From the NCBI GenBank assembly GCA_030537935.1, contig JAUNUY010000002.1, positions 1 to 64,000 of the forward strand: a stretch of DNA of 64,000 bases. The letters are read 5' to 3'. Positions within the stretch are counted from its first letter, which is position 1, and each line of letters begins with the position of its first letter. Shown here piece after piece: positions 23,135-31,944 of the stretch. A program made the translations under genes and the position numbers. The notes under the pieces are model-generated. The model saw nothing but the letters and a program-made list of their open reading frames with translations. It was not told the DNA's origin and searched no databases. This DNA is from Eubacteriales bacterium (lineage in GTDB: Bacteria > Bacillota > Clostridia > Lachnospirales > Lachnospiraceae).

Positions 23135-24473
23135 GGCCTTTATCTTTTATCTTTTGAATCACGCTGTTGACGTGCCGCGTGCATATTTCATCCGTCTCCG
23201 CCTCAACCATGACGCGGATGACGGGTTCCGTCCCACTCTGCCGAACCAAAATCCGGCCATCGTCTCCCAATGCCGCTTCGACCTCGGCGACAGCCGCCCG
23301 GACATCCGGATCTGCCAGCGTCTCCGGCTTGCTCTTTACCCGGATATTTTGGAGGAGCTGCGGATAGGTCCGGAATTCCTCACAAAGTTTTGCCAGACTT
23401 TCTTTCTTTTCCGCAAGGACCTCCATCACTTTCAAAGCCGTCAGTACACCGTCCCCGGTATTGGCGAACTTGCTGAAAATGATATGGCCGCTCTGCTCAC
23501 CCCCCAGGCGGTTGCCCGTTCGCCGCATATTTTCGGACACGTACTTATCACCGACATCCGTCACGTCGACCTTGATACCGATTTTTTCACACGCCTTGAA
23601 CAGGCCCATATTCGACATCACCGTCGCCACGAGGGTGTCATTTTTCAGTTCGCCCTTTTCCATCATGTACTTTCCGCAGACGTAGAGAATCTTGTCACCG
23701 TCCACGACATTGCCTTCGTGGTCAACGGCCAGACAGCGGTCGGCATCCCCGTCAAAAGCAAAGCCGATGTCCAACGATTCCCGTTGTACCAAATCAAGCA
23801 AACCGAATAGATGAGTTGACCCGCAATCGCGATTGATATTGACCCCGTCCGGGTTATTGTTGATGACGTAGGTTTTTGCCCCCAACGCATCAAAGACGGA
23901 CTTGGCAATCATAAATGCACTGCCGTTTGCACAGTCCAGCCCCACTCGCATGTTCTTGAAAGAACGGGTGGCGAGGGAAATCAGATAGCCGATGTATCGA
24001 TTCCTGCCCATAGCATAATCGACCGTCCGCCCGATTCCATCCCGTGTCGCCAGAGGGATTTCACCGATTGCACCGTCAATATATTGTTCAATTTCCGCTT
24101 CCACCTCGGGCTCGATTTTATAGCCCTTGGCATTAAGCAATTTGATACCGTTGTCGTAATACGCATTATGGCTGGCGGAAATCATGATGCCGCAATCAAA
24201 ATCATCCGTCCGCGTCACATAGGATACGGATGGGGTTGTCGTTACATGTAACAGAAAACAGTCCGCACCCGAGGCCGTCAGCCCGGAGGAGAGCGCATCC
24301 TCGAACATGTAAGAACTGCGGCGGGTATCTTTGCCGATGACCACGCGCGCCTTCCCGTTTTTCCGCTCCTTCAGGTAATAGCCGAGATAACGACCGATTT
24401 TATATGCATGTTCTACGGTCAGGGAGACGTTCGCCTCCCCGCGGAACCCGTCCGTCCCGAAATATTTCCCCAT
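23121..24473 (-). CDS. glmM: Phosphoglucosamine mutase
   Basis: A 450-residue enzyme converting glucosamine-6-phosphate to glucosamine-1-phosphate for UDP-GlcNAc, hence peptidoglycan. The phosphoserine loop GIMISASHNAYYDNGIK, the metal loop FAFDGDADRCLAVD, the sugar loop GGEQSGHI and the phosphate-binding RQSGTEPVIRVMVEA are intact. The usual GTDGFRG N-terminus is present. The length is standard. The ATG follows AGGTAAG one base after the metG stop, so the two are coupled. Confidence 0.97.
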   Translation of the reverse strand: MGKYFGTDGFRGEANVSLTVEHAYKIGRYLGYYLKERKNGKARVVIGKDTRRSSYMFEDALSSGLTASGADCFLLHVTTTPSVSYVTRTDDFDCGIMISASHNAYYDNGIKLLNAKGYKIEPEVEAEIEQYIDGAIGEIPLATRDGIGRTVDYAMGRNRYIGYLISLATRSFKNMRVGLDCANGSAFMIAKSVFDALGAKTYVINNNPDGVNINRDCGSTHLFGLLDLVQRESLDIGFAFDGDADRCLAVDHEGNVVDGDKILYVCGKYMMEKGELKNDTLVATVMSNMGLFKACEKIGIKVDVTDVGDKYVSENMRRTGNRLGGEQSGHIIFSKFANTGDGVLTALKVMEVLAEKKESLAKLCEEFRTYPQLLQNIRVKSKPETLADPDVRAAVAEVEAALGDDGRILVRQSGTEPVIRVMVEAETDEICTRHVNSVIQKIKDKGHEKV

Positions 24474-24474
24474 T

Positions 24475-26418
24475 TTAACTTACCTCACTTCCGCTGATGA
24501 TGGCCTTGTCCGTCGTCGCCAATACCAAATTTCCGTTATCGTCACTCGCCGCCAAAATCATCCCCTCGGACAATTCGCCGCAGAGCTTCACGGGTTTCAA
24601 ATTCGTCACAACAAGTACCCGTTTACCGACCATCTCTTCCGGCGTATAATATGCCGCAATACCGGATACGATTTGTCGTACATCTTCACCGACACGTACT
24701 TTTGATACCAACAACTTCTTCGACTTCTTCACCTTCTCACAGGCAAGCACTTCGCCTACTTGAATCTGTGATTGGAAAAACGTGTCGATGTCGATTGCCG
24801 GCCGTGCTTCGACCGCGGGATATTGTTCTTCCGCTGCCGCCGCTTTCTGCTGCTCGAAAATTTCGTTCAACTCGTCCAATTCCTTCTCCATGTCCAGACG
24901 TGGAAAGAGTGCCGCGCCCTTGGTTACGCTGACACGGGCGGGTAGTCCGCCCCAATTTGCCAGACTCTCCCATGTCCATAAATCATCCGACGCGGGCAGT
25001 TGTTCCCGTACCTTGGGGAGCACCGTCGTCATGACGGGAGAAATCATCACCGTGACGTAACGAATGCCCTCGGCTAAGTGGTACATGACGGCCGCCAGCG
25101 TATCCCGTGCCGAAGCATCTTTCGCCAGAATCCAAGGCTCGTTCTCGTCGATATACTTATTCAGACGACGGATAAACGTCCATATATCTTTCAATGCCGC
25201 TGTCATCCGCATCTCATCCATGTGCTGTTCCACGGATGCCACGGTCGCGATGGCCATCCCTTCAATTTCGTCATCATGCGCCGCCGTGCCGATTTCTTCC
25301 GGCAAGGTGCCGTCGAAATATTTTTCAATCATACCGACCGTCCGGGACACGAGATTGCCATAGTCGTTCGCCAAATCTGAATTAATACGCTGTATCAGGG
25401 CCGAATTCGTAAAACTGCCGTCCTGACCGAATTGCATCTCCCGTAACAGAAAGTAGCGGATGGCATCCACGCCGTATCGTTCTTCCAACATGAGGGGGTC
25501 GACCACATTCCCCTTGGACTTACTCATCTTATCATCACCAAACATCAGCCAGCCGTGACCGAAAATCTGCTTTGGCAGCGGTTCACCCAACGCCATGAGC
25601 ATGGCAGGCCAGATAATGGTATGAAAACGTAAGATGTCCTTGCCCACCAGATGAACGTCCGCAGGCCAATAACGCTCGTAATCCGATGTGTCTTCCGAAC
25701 CGTAGCCCAGCGCGGTGATATAATTGCTTAGAGCATCGACCCAAACATACACGACATGGTCCGGATCGAAGGTAACGGGAATCCCCCATTTGAACGAGGT
25801 CCGGGACACGCAAAGGTCCTCCAGCCCCGGTTTGAGGAAGTTGTTAATCATCTCATTTTTTCGGGAAACCGGTTGGATGAATTCCGGATGACTTTCAATG
25901 TACTCAATCAGGCGGTCCTGATACTTCGACAGACGGAAGAAATAGCTCTCCTCCTTCGTCGCCTCTACCGGGCGACCGCAGTCCGGACAGCAACCGTTTT
26001 CCACATCCCGTTCACTGAAAAACGTTTCACACGGGGTACAGTACAAGCCATCGTATTCCCCCTTGTAAATATCGCCTTGGTCATAGAGCCGCTTAAATAT
26101 CTCTTGAACGGCACGCTCATGGTAGTCGTCCGTGGTCCGGATAAAGATATCGTAATCGATGTCCAATACCTTCCAGAGATTCTTAATCCAGTCGCAGATG
26201 TCGTCAAGATAAACCTTCGGCGCCAAGCCCGCTTCCTTTGCCACGCGCTCAATCTTTTGACCATGCTCATCCGTTCCGGTCAGAAACTTCACGTCATAGC
26301 CGCGCAACTTCTTATACCGGGCCATGGCGTCTGCCGCGACCGTCGTATAAGCATTGCCGATATGCAATTTTGCACTCGGATAATAGATTGGCGTCGTAAT
26401 ATAGTAGGTTTTTTTCAT
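24475..26418 (-). CDS. metG: Methionine-tRNA ligase with C-terminal tRNA-binding domain
   Basis: A 647-residue class I synthetase. The HIGH motif is KLHIGNAY, the zinc knuckle is CTPC...CCPDC (about residues 125-147) and the KMSKS loop is DDKMSKSKGNVVDP. An anticodon-binding helical domain follows, and a C-terminal OB-fold EMAP/Trbp111-like domain (about 545-647) aids tRNA binding and dimerisation. The start is the ATG after GAGGAG; an earlier in-frame start has no separate support. It sits between rsmI and glmM, as in a Bacillus-like order. No T-box leader is seen upstream. Confidence 0.96.
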   Translation of the reverse strand: MKKTYYITTPIYYPSAKLHIGNAYTTVAADAMARYKKLRGYDVKFLTGTDEHGQKIERVAKEAGLAPKVYLDDICDWIKNLWKVLDIDYDIFIRTTDDYHERAVQEIFKRLYDQGDIYKGEYDGLYCTPCETFFSERDVENGCCPDCGRPVEATKEESYFFRLSKYQDRLIEYIESHPEFIQPVSRKNEMINNFLKPGLEDLCVSRTSFKWGIPVTFDPDHVVYVWVDALSNYITALGYGSEDTSDYERYWPADVHLVGKDILRFHTIIWPAMLMALGEPLPKQIFGHGWLMFGDDKMSKSKGNVVDPLMLEERYGVDAIRYFLLREMQFGQDGSFTNSALIQRINSDLANDYGNLVSRTVGMIEKYFDGTLPEEIGTAAHDDEIEGMAIATVASVEQHMDEMRMTAALKDIWTFIRRLNKYIDENEPWILAKDASARDTLAAVMYHLAEGIRYVTVMISPVMTTVLPKVREQLPASDDLWTWESLANWGGLPARVSVTKGAALFPRLDMEKELDELNEIFEQQKAAAAEEQYPAVEARPAIDIDTFFQSQIQVGEVLACEKVKKSKKLLVSKVRVGEDVRQIVSGIAAYYTPEEMVGKRVLVVTNLKPVKLCGELSEGMILAASDDNGNLVLATTDKAIISGSEVS

Positions 26419-26420
26419 CG

Positions 26421-27263
26421 TTATCTCCTCTTCCACTCTGAATAGATTGCACGTTTCGATACGCCTCGCTCGCGGGCAACGGCCTTCATGGCCTCCTTCT
26501 CCGTCAGGCCGGCGTCCATGTGTCGTCGCATGTCTTCCGATAAATCACCGCGTCGGGCCGCTGCGTACCGTTCTTCCGTCAATGCCCGTTCACTGCGCCC
26601 CGCCACGACCAATACATATTCGCCACGTGGCATCCGTTCGCCGTATCGGGCCGAAGCATCCCCCAAGGTCGTATATTCAAATTCCTCATGCGCCTTCGTC
26701 ATTTCCCGACATAAAGTCACCTGCCGTTGTGCACCGAATACTTCCGCCATCTCTTCCAAAGTCTGCTGCAACCGATGTGGTGCCTCATAGAATATCATAG
26801 TCCGCACCTCCTCGGCATTCCGTGATAGAATGCGCCGGCGATTCCGGTTATCCGTCGGCAAAAAACCCTCGAAAACAAAGGCCCGCGTACTGCAACCGGA
26901 GGCGATGAGCGCCGTAATGACCGCCGCCGCCCCGGGCAACGGTACCACCCGTATGCCCGCATCGATGGCCGCCCGGACCAAATCCTCCCCCGGGTCGGAA
27001 ATGGCGGGGGTCCCGGCATCCGTAATCAAGGCGATGTCTTCGCCCCCGCGCAAACGCTCCAGCAACTGCGGTATGCGCTGCACGCTGTTATGCTCGTGAA
27101 AACTCAACAGCGGTCGTTCAATATTATAGTGCCGCAGCAGTCGCAGGCTGTGCCGCGTATCCTCCGCACAAATCAAATCCGCCGCCGCCAGTGTCCGGAC
27201 CGTCCGATAGGTAATATCGTCCAGATGCCCGATGGGGGTCGGACAGAGATACAGTGTACCCAC
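26421..27263 (-). CDS. rsmI: 16S rRNA (cytidine1402-2'-O)-methyltransferase
   Basis: A 280-residue tetrapyrrole-methylase-fold enzyme that 2'-O-methylates C1402 in the decoding centre. LYLCPTPIGHLDDITYR, CAEDTRHSLRLLRHY, LITDAGTPAISDPGEDLV and PGAAAVITALIASG are diagnostic. The start is a GTG six bases after AAGGAGG; the in-frame ATG further upstream lies in the preceding gene and lacks an RBS. The stop is 2 bases before the metG start codon. Confidence 0.95.
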   Translation of the reverse strand: MGTLYLCPTPIGHLDDITYRTVRTLAAADLICAEDTRHSLRLLRHYNIERPLLSFHEHNSVQRIPQLLERLRGGEDIALITDAGTPAISDPGEDLVRAAIDAGIRVVPLPGAAAVITALIASGCSTRAFVFEGFLPTDNRNRRRILSRNAEEVRTMIFYEAPHRLQQTLEEMAEVFGAQRQVTLCREMTKAHEEFEYTTLGDASARYGERMPRGEYVLVVAGRSERALTEERYAAARRGDLSEDMRRHMDAGLTEKEAMKAVARERGVSKRAIYSEWKRR

Positions 27264-27273
27264 GCGATCCTCC

Positions 27274-27981
27274 TTACATATTATAGATACGGCGTACCTC
27301 ATCCGTGTAGATGCCCGCCGCCTCATATACAATCAAATCGGGCGCCACCGTCAGAAACGGCCGCCCGCCTTTTACAAATGTCATCAATACCATGGTCGGC
27401 GCCTTGTCCGGATATGGCTTAATCATCCGCATATGTTTGGCTTCCATCCGATGTGACCGGGCTGCGTAGAAAATATCACCCAGTCGGTCCGGCCGATGAA
27501 TCATGTAGATACGACCGTGCTCTTTGAGCAGATGGCCGGCCGCCCGGAATACATCATCCACCGTCATACAAATCTCCGTGCGTGCCTTTGCAATACACGG
27601 TTCGTTAACCGTCCGGCCGCTGCCGACCCGCATGTAGGGCGGATTTGTCACCAGTACGTCATAGGGCCGCTCATCCCGATGGGTTCTGATGTCCCCGTGA
27701 ATGATACGAATATGCTCCGTCAAACCGTTCATCGCGATACTGCGCCGTGCCAAATTGACCGCCGGCATCTGAATCTCCAGCCCGTCAATACACGCTCCCT
27801 TGCCGCGACCATGGAGGAGCAGGGGGAGAATCCCCGTCCCGGTTCCGATGTCGAGCACCCGTTCCCGCTTACCCGCACGGACATAATCCGCCAGCAGGAC
27901 GGCATCAATCCCGTAACCGAACAGATCGTCATCTTGGATGATACGCAGACCGCGCAACATCAGGTCATCGATTCTTTCCAT
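27274..27981 (-). CDS. tRNA1(Val) (adenine37-N6)-methyltransferase-like protein
   Basis: A 235-residue SAM-dependent methyltransferase of the YabB/TrmN6 type. DDLFGYGIDAVLLADYV at the N-terminus, the SAM motif LDIGTGTGILPLLL and the catalytic VTNPPYMRVGSG (N6-adenine NPPY) are intact. TrmN6 methylates A37 of valine tRNA in Escherichia coli; the substrate here is inferred. The start is the ATG after AAGGG, overlapping ricT by 17 bases, as expected for the ricT-yabB-rsmI order of Firmicutes. Confidence 0.9.
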   Translation of the reverse strand: MERIDDLMLRGLRIIQDDDLFGYGIDAVLLADYVRAGKRERVLDIGTGTGILPLLLHGRGKGACIDGLEIQMPAVNLARRSIAMNGLTEHIRIIHGDIRTHRDERPYDVLVTNPPYMRVGSGRTVNEPCIAKARTEICMTVDDVFRAAGHLLKEHGRIYMIHRPDRLGDIFYAARSHRMEAKHMRMIKPYPDKAPTMVLMTFVKGGRPFLTVAPDLIVYEAAGIYTDEVRRIYNM

Positions 27982-28792
27982 GGCAACCCTTGATTTCATC
28001 GACGTCGCACTGGATGATATTCTTCTCATCTCCCTCGTCAATTAATACCCGCAGTTGTCGACGCAATACATCGACACTCTGCACGCGACCGACTTCACCG
28101 CTCTCTTTGAGACGTACGGTGGCGCCGACCTTCGGTACGCCCTTGTTCAATTCCTTATACGTTTCATGCTCATAGGAGAGACAACAACGAAGCCGGCCGC
28201 AGTGCCCGGATATCTTCGCCGGATTGAGGGACACGTTCTGTGCCCGCACCATCTTGATGCTGACCGGTGCAAACTCCGGCAAGAAACTGCGACAACAGAG
28301 TACCCGTCCGCAGGTCCCTAGGCCGCCGATTTTTTTCGTCGCATCCCGAGCTCCGATTTGTCGCAACTCGATTCGTGTCCGAAACCGGGCCGCCAAACGC
28401 CGAACCAGGTTTCGGAAATCAACCCGACCTTCTGCTGAAAAATAAAACAGTAACTTCCGTCCGTCAAAGGTGTAGACCGCCTTCACCATTTTCATGTCCA
28501 GCTGTTCTTCCACCACGATTTTCTTACACTCTTCCAGGGCAATCTCCGCCTGTTCGAGACAACGCTCGTGCGTTCGGTCGTCATAAGCATCCGCCTTTCG
28601 CATCATGCCTTTTAAGGGCTTGCGGATATCCGACGACGGGACCTCGTGCGGTGGTTGAACCACCTCGCCGTATTCCACACCGCGGACCGTTCGAACGATA
28701 ACATGGTCGCCTACCGTCAACGGACTGTCGTCCGGCTTAAAGTAATATATTTTACCGGCCGGTTCAAACCGGACGCCGATGACTGATTCCAT
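27965..28792 (-). CDS. ricT: RicT/PSP1 family regulatory iron-sulfur protein (YaaT)
   Basis: A 275-residue PSP1-domain protein. The family's cysteine cluster is visible as GTCGRVLCCRSFLPEF and GHCGRLRCCLSYE (about residues 174-220), which in Bacillus binds Fe-S clusters in the RicAFT complex. That complex stimulates RNase Y-dependent mRNA maturation and affects phosphorelay and competence. RicA and RicF partners are not seen in this window. The chosen ATG is 7 bases after AAAGGAG; an ATG two codons earlier is too close to the RBS. It overlaps the end of holB. Confidence 0.93.
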   Translation of the reverse strand: MESVIGVRFEPAGKIYYFKPDDSPLTVGDHVIVRTVRGVEYGEVVQPPHEVPSSDIRKPLKGMMRKADAYDDRTHERCLEQAEIALEECKKIVVEEQLDMKMVKAVYTFDGRKLLFYFSAEGRVDFRNLVRRLAARFRTRIELRQIGARDATKKIGGLGTCGRVLCCRSFLPEFAPVSIKMVRAQNVSLNPAKISGHCGRLRCCLSYEHETYKELNKGVPKVGATVRLKESGEVGRVQSVDVLRRQLRVLIDEGDEKNIIQCDVDEIKGCHGKNR

Positions 28793-29726
28793 TCCCATAC
28801 TCCTTTATGGTCAGCAACAAAATCTCGAACACGGTGGCCCGGTTGGCATTCGCCTCCAGGCGACGAATGGCTTCCGTTATAGCGTCCACCGATTCGTACA
28901 TGTTCTTATAAGACATCGTTCTGACATTGTTCATGACCGACCGCTGCAACTCCGGCAGCACCAGGTCGTTAATTTCATTTGACAGCTTATAATACAGCAT
29001 GTCCTTATAATAGGTATAGAGGACGGAGAGAAACAAGTCCGTCGAATCGTCATCCAACCCTTTTACGAACGACAGGATTTCATGTGTCTTCATCTCCCCG
29101 AGGTGGGTCAAGACGTAGATGATGTCCGCCCACGGTTTCCCCTCTTTATAGCGTTCGGCAAACTTCAGCGCCCGTCCGATGTTCGCATCCGTAATACGTA
29201 CCAGCTTGACCGCATCCGCCCGCGACAAATCCTCGACCGCCATCAAATGTGCAACAGCCTCTTCTTCCGACGGGGCGGAGAACTGCAACATGACACAACG
29301 GGATTTCACCGTTTCCGTCAGCTTTCGCTCATCGTTCACCAAAAGAATGATGACTGCATACGCCGGCGGTTCTTCCAGCGTCTTCAACATGGCATTTTGT
29401 GCTTGCAAGGTCAACTTCTGCGCATTTCTGATGATGTATATCTTCCATTGTTTACTGAACGGCGCAATCTGCACATCTTCCACAAGCTGCTCCCGAATCA
29501 CGTCCACGCCGATGCTCTTTCCCTGCGTGTCGATGATACGGCAGTCACTCAAGGTCGTTTCCGACGTCTTTTGCAGTAAGGCCGCAAACCCCATCGCCAC
29601 CCGACGCTTGCCCAATCCGCGACTCCCGGCAAAGATGTATGCATGAGCGGGATTTTCCGCGGCCGCCACCCGGCTCAAATAACTCTTTTGCCGCTCATGT
29701 CCGATTATATTCTCAAAGCCTTTCAA
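28764..29726 (-). CDS. holB: DNA polymerase III subunit delta'
   Basis: A 320-residue clamp-loader AAA+ subunit. MKGFENIIGHERQKSYL, AYIFAGSRGLGKRRVA (P-loop-like), QNAMLKTLEEPPAYAVIILL and TVKSRCVMLQF (SRC motif) fit delta'. The four zinc-binding cysteines seen in many relatives are absent. The start is a TTG 9 bases after GGAGGTGAG, which would lower expression. It sits between a Gmk-like kinase and ricT, the usual Firmicutes position after tmk. Confidence 0.92.
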   Translation of the reverse strand: MKGFENIIGHERQKSYLSRVAAAENPAHAYIFAGSRGLGKRRVAMGFAALLQKTSETTLSDCRIIDTQGKSIGVDVIREQLVEDVQIAPFSKQWKIYIIRNAQKLTLQAQNAMLKTLEEPPAYAVIILLVNDERKLTETVKSRCVMLQFSAPSEEEAVAHLMAVEDLSRADAVKLVRITDANIGRALKFAERYKEGKPWADIIYVLTHLGEMKTHEILSFVKGLDDDSTDLFLSVLYTYYKDMLYYKLSNEINDLVLPELQRSVMNNVRTMSYKNMYESVDAITEAIRRLEANANRATVFEILLLTIKEYGNGISHRRPV

Positions 29727-29732
29727 AACGTC

Positions 29733-30317
29733 TCACCTCCGCATGGCGTCTATGTCCGCACAGACCGCTTCCGTGCATGCCGCAAAGTCATCATTGACAT
29801 AGGCACGCTCTACCCCGCAAGCCGCCAGTGCCTCCGGGGAAAAATCCGCTTCATCCGCCAAAAAACGGCGGCATATTTCATCATACTTGGGCGTTGCTTC
29901 CGCCTGTTCCCGACGAACGGCACGAATCAACCGCTCCCCGTCATCCACGGTCAGATAGATAGGGTGCACCCGGTCACAGCCGAAGTGGCGTCGTAACTGC
30001 AGGCAGGATGCCGGCGTGCCGATGGCCAGATAAAATGCATCCGCATCAAACTGTCCGTCATCCACCGTGGCATAGTACCAAGGCCCATAGCATGTCTGAT
30101 AGCAACGTTTTTCGATGACGCGTCCCGCCGCTGCCAAACGTGCCAGCTCCGCCTCATTGATAAAATGATATTCGCTACCGTCCGTTTCACCACATCGGGC
30201 CGGTCTTGTCGTATACAGAACCACTCGGTGAAAATCGGGCAGACGGGACTGCAAAGTGCAAAAGAGGCGATCCTTTCCGGATGCACTTTTGCCCATAATA
30301 TAAAACAAACCTTTCAT
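29733..30317 (-). CDS. Guanylate kinase-like P-loop kinase
   Basis: A 194-residue nucleoside monophosphate kinase fold. The P-loop is MGKSASGKD (about residues 8-16, in place of the GPSGSGKST of Gmk). The GMP-binding region is recognisable in LYTTRPARCGETDGSEYHFI, and CYGPWYYAT replaces the usual YGTP segment. It occupies the place normally held by thymidylate kinase (tmk) between the yaaO-type decarboxylase gene and holB. It may be a divergent guanylate kinase; no Tmk DR(Y/H) motif is seen. The ATG follows GGAGG by 4 bases. It is the first gene of the holB-ricT operon. Confidence 0.8.
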   Translation of the reverse strand: MKGLFYIMGKSASGKDRLFCTLQSRLPDFHRVVLYTTRPARCGETDGSEYHFINEAELARLAAAGRVIEKRCYQTCYGPWYYATVDDGQFDADAFYLAIGTPASCLQLRRHFGCDRVHPIYLTVDDGERLIRAVRREQAEATPKYDEICRRFLADEADFSPEALAACGVERAYVNDDFAACTEAVCADIDAMRR

Positions 30318-30380
30318 ACGTCCTCCGTCATGCCGCCATACCGTTCCCAATGCCGAACATCCCTCGTCAAAATCATACTG

Positions 30381-30409
30381 ATAATACCATATTTCCCGCT
30401 TGAAAGCAA
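30381..30409 (-). promoter_or_regulatory. Promoter of gmk-like-holB-ricT operon
   Basis: On the minus strand TTGCTT (30404-30409) and TATTAT (30381-30386) are 17 bases apart, directly after the decarboxylase gene's terminator. Confidence 0.6.
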
Positions 30410-30413
30410 GAAA

Positions 30414-30430
30414 CGGCGGAGTGCCCGCCG
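30414..30430 (-). terminator. Terminator after decarboxylase-like gene
   Basis: On the minus strand a perfect 6-base GC stem (CGGCGG/CCGCCG) with a 5-base loop is followed by a T-rich run (TTTCTTGCTTT). The T-run overlaps the next promoter's -35 box. Confidence 0.6.
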
Positions 30431-30471
30431 CTCAAAAACTCGTAAGAAGAACAACCTTTTCACCACTGTTT

Positions 30472-31821
30472 TCACTTCAGTACCTGTACGCACCGCGTCG
30501 ACAAGAGACCAAGTGAATCATAAGCGGTCAAACATGCCGTTACCGCCGGCGTATACCGTTCTCCGTAGCTTACAATCGGTACGCCGGGCGGGTACAAATA
30601 AACCGGTGCCGCCGCAATGCGCCCCGTTGCATCAGCAATATCGACAGTTGTTTGCGAAGCATGGACGGCAATGGACGGGGCAATTTCCGGTGTCATGATT
30701 TGTATCGCCTGGTGCGGCAACTGCCGTAACGGCGCCGCTGTCATCGACGCATCCACCGCCGTCACGCAATCCGCAAACGCATACAGACACGCCTGCCGAT
30801 CGGCGGCGCTCGTCATGGCGATAACATAGGTGTCTGCAGCCATCTCAAGCGTAAAGCCGGCCTCATACAACCGTTCGTACAACTCCGGCCCCGTCCCGTT
30901 CGTGCCGTTGGTAACGAACACGAGCTTATAATCATCATAATCCGCCGTTTCAAACAGCCGTATATGTTTCAGCCCGCGAAACCGCTCCCGTAACACCGAC
31001 AGGGTTGCCCGATGCGCCCTGTCCGCCGCCGCACCCTCGGTCTTCAGATAGCGAAGACAGCGGGCGATGGACGATAAAAGAATGTATGACGGGCTGGATG
31101 TCTGAAACATCCGCATCCCCGTCCGCAGTGCCGCCGCCGTTGCCTGCGGAGTATCCGCATGAACATGTACAACGGCCGTGGCGGTCAAGGCCGGGAGCGT
31201 CTTGTGCAAGCTCTGAATCACGATATGTGCCCCTTGCGCCAACGCCGTCCCGCCCGTCCGGAAAATCCGGTGCGCCCCGTGGGCTTCATCCACGATAAGC
31301 AAGGTGTCCGTCTCATCCGCAATCTCGCGCAGACGGACAATATCCACACAAACACCTTCGTAGGTGGGTGACGTAAAGACCATGCTCCCGATTTCCGGAT
31401 GCCGGTGCAACACATCCGCCAAGGCCTCGTAGTCATATCCCGTGACGATACCGCTTATCGGATCCGTCTTCGGATAAAAGAAACGCGGTCGCAAATCATG
31501 GATGGCCGTAGCATCATACACGGAGCGGTGACATTGTCTGCCAATCAGCACATCCGCGCCATGCTGTTTAGCGGCAAACAATGCCGCCAAAACGCCGGCC
31601 GTCGAACCGTTTACGCTAAGACCGGTATAGGCGGCTCCGTACAGTGCGGCATAGCCCGCCATCAGCTCGGCAATCGGTCCCGTCGGCTGATGCAAATCGT
31701 CAAAGCCGGGGATTTCCGTAATGTCATAAGTATGGACGCCGCCGCCCCGTCTCTTGTGACCGGGCATGTGCAGCGGATAATGCGCTTCGAAATCATATCC
31801 GTACAGCAATTCGTCTAACAT
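30472..31821 (-). CDS. Orn/Lys/Arg decarboxylase-family PLP enzyme (YaaO-like)
   Basis: A 449-residue fold-type I PLP enzyme, short like Bacillus YaaO/SpeA. PLHMPGHKRRGG near the N-terminus, VNGSTAGVLAALFAA, LIVDEAHGAHRIF and the PLP lysine in QSLHKTLPALTATAV are diagnostic. It probably decarboxylates a basic amino acid towards a polyamine; which one is not clear. The favoured ATG follows GAGAGGGG; an ATG six codons earlier (31839) after AAGGA is possible. It is divergent from the LCP gene, with overlapping promoters. Confidence 0.9.
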   Translation of the reverse strand: MLDELLYGYDFEAHYPLHMPGHKRRGGGVHTYDITEIPGFDDLHQPTGPIAELMAGYAALYGAAYTGLSVNGSTAGVLAALFAAKQHGADVLIGRQCHRSVYDATAIHDLRPRFFYPKTDPISGIVTGYDYEALADVLHRHPEIGSMVFTSPTYEGVCVDIVRLREIADETDTLLIVDEAHGAHRIFRTGGTALAQGAHIVIQSLHKTLPALTATAVVHVHADTPQATAAALRTGMRMFQTSSPSYILLSSIARCLRYLKTEGAAADRAHRATLSVLRERFRGLKHIRLFETADYDDYKLVFVTNGTNGTGPELYERLYEAGFTLEMAADTYVIAMTSAADRQACLYAFADCVTAVDASMTAAPLRQLPHQAIQIMTPEIAPSIAVHASQTTVDIADATGRIAAAPVYLYPPGVPIVSYGERYTPAVTACLTAYDSLGLLSTRCVQVLK

Positions 31822-31849
31822 GCGTCCCCTCTCAAACATTGTCTATTCC

Positions 31850-31878
31850 TTGACTTTTCAGCTTTTTTCCTTTATATT
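31850..31878 (+). promoter_or_regulatory. Promoter of LCP gene
   Basis: TTGACT (31850-31855) and TATATT (31873-31878) are 17 bases apart, giving a leader of about 60 bases. The -10 box coincides with the -10 box of the divergent promoter on the other strand. Confidence 0.6.
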
Positions 31879-31902
31879 ATAACAAGCCGAAACCCCTGTC
31901 AA
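31874..31902 (-). promoter_or_regulatory. Promoter of decarboxylase-like gene
   Basis: On the minus strand a perfect TTGACA (31897-31902) and TAATAT (31874-31879) are 17 bases apart. A TATAAT at a 15-base spacing overlaps it. It shares its -10 region with the plus-strand LCP promoter. Confidence 0.65.
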
Positions 31903-31944
31903 GACAGCGGGATATACGCATTCGGCGGCGAAAGGAACTCATTT

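Noticed and set aside
26419-26470. T-box leader upstream of metG
   Set aside because: Only a short coupling region lies between rsmI and metG and no T-box or specifier stem is seen.
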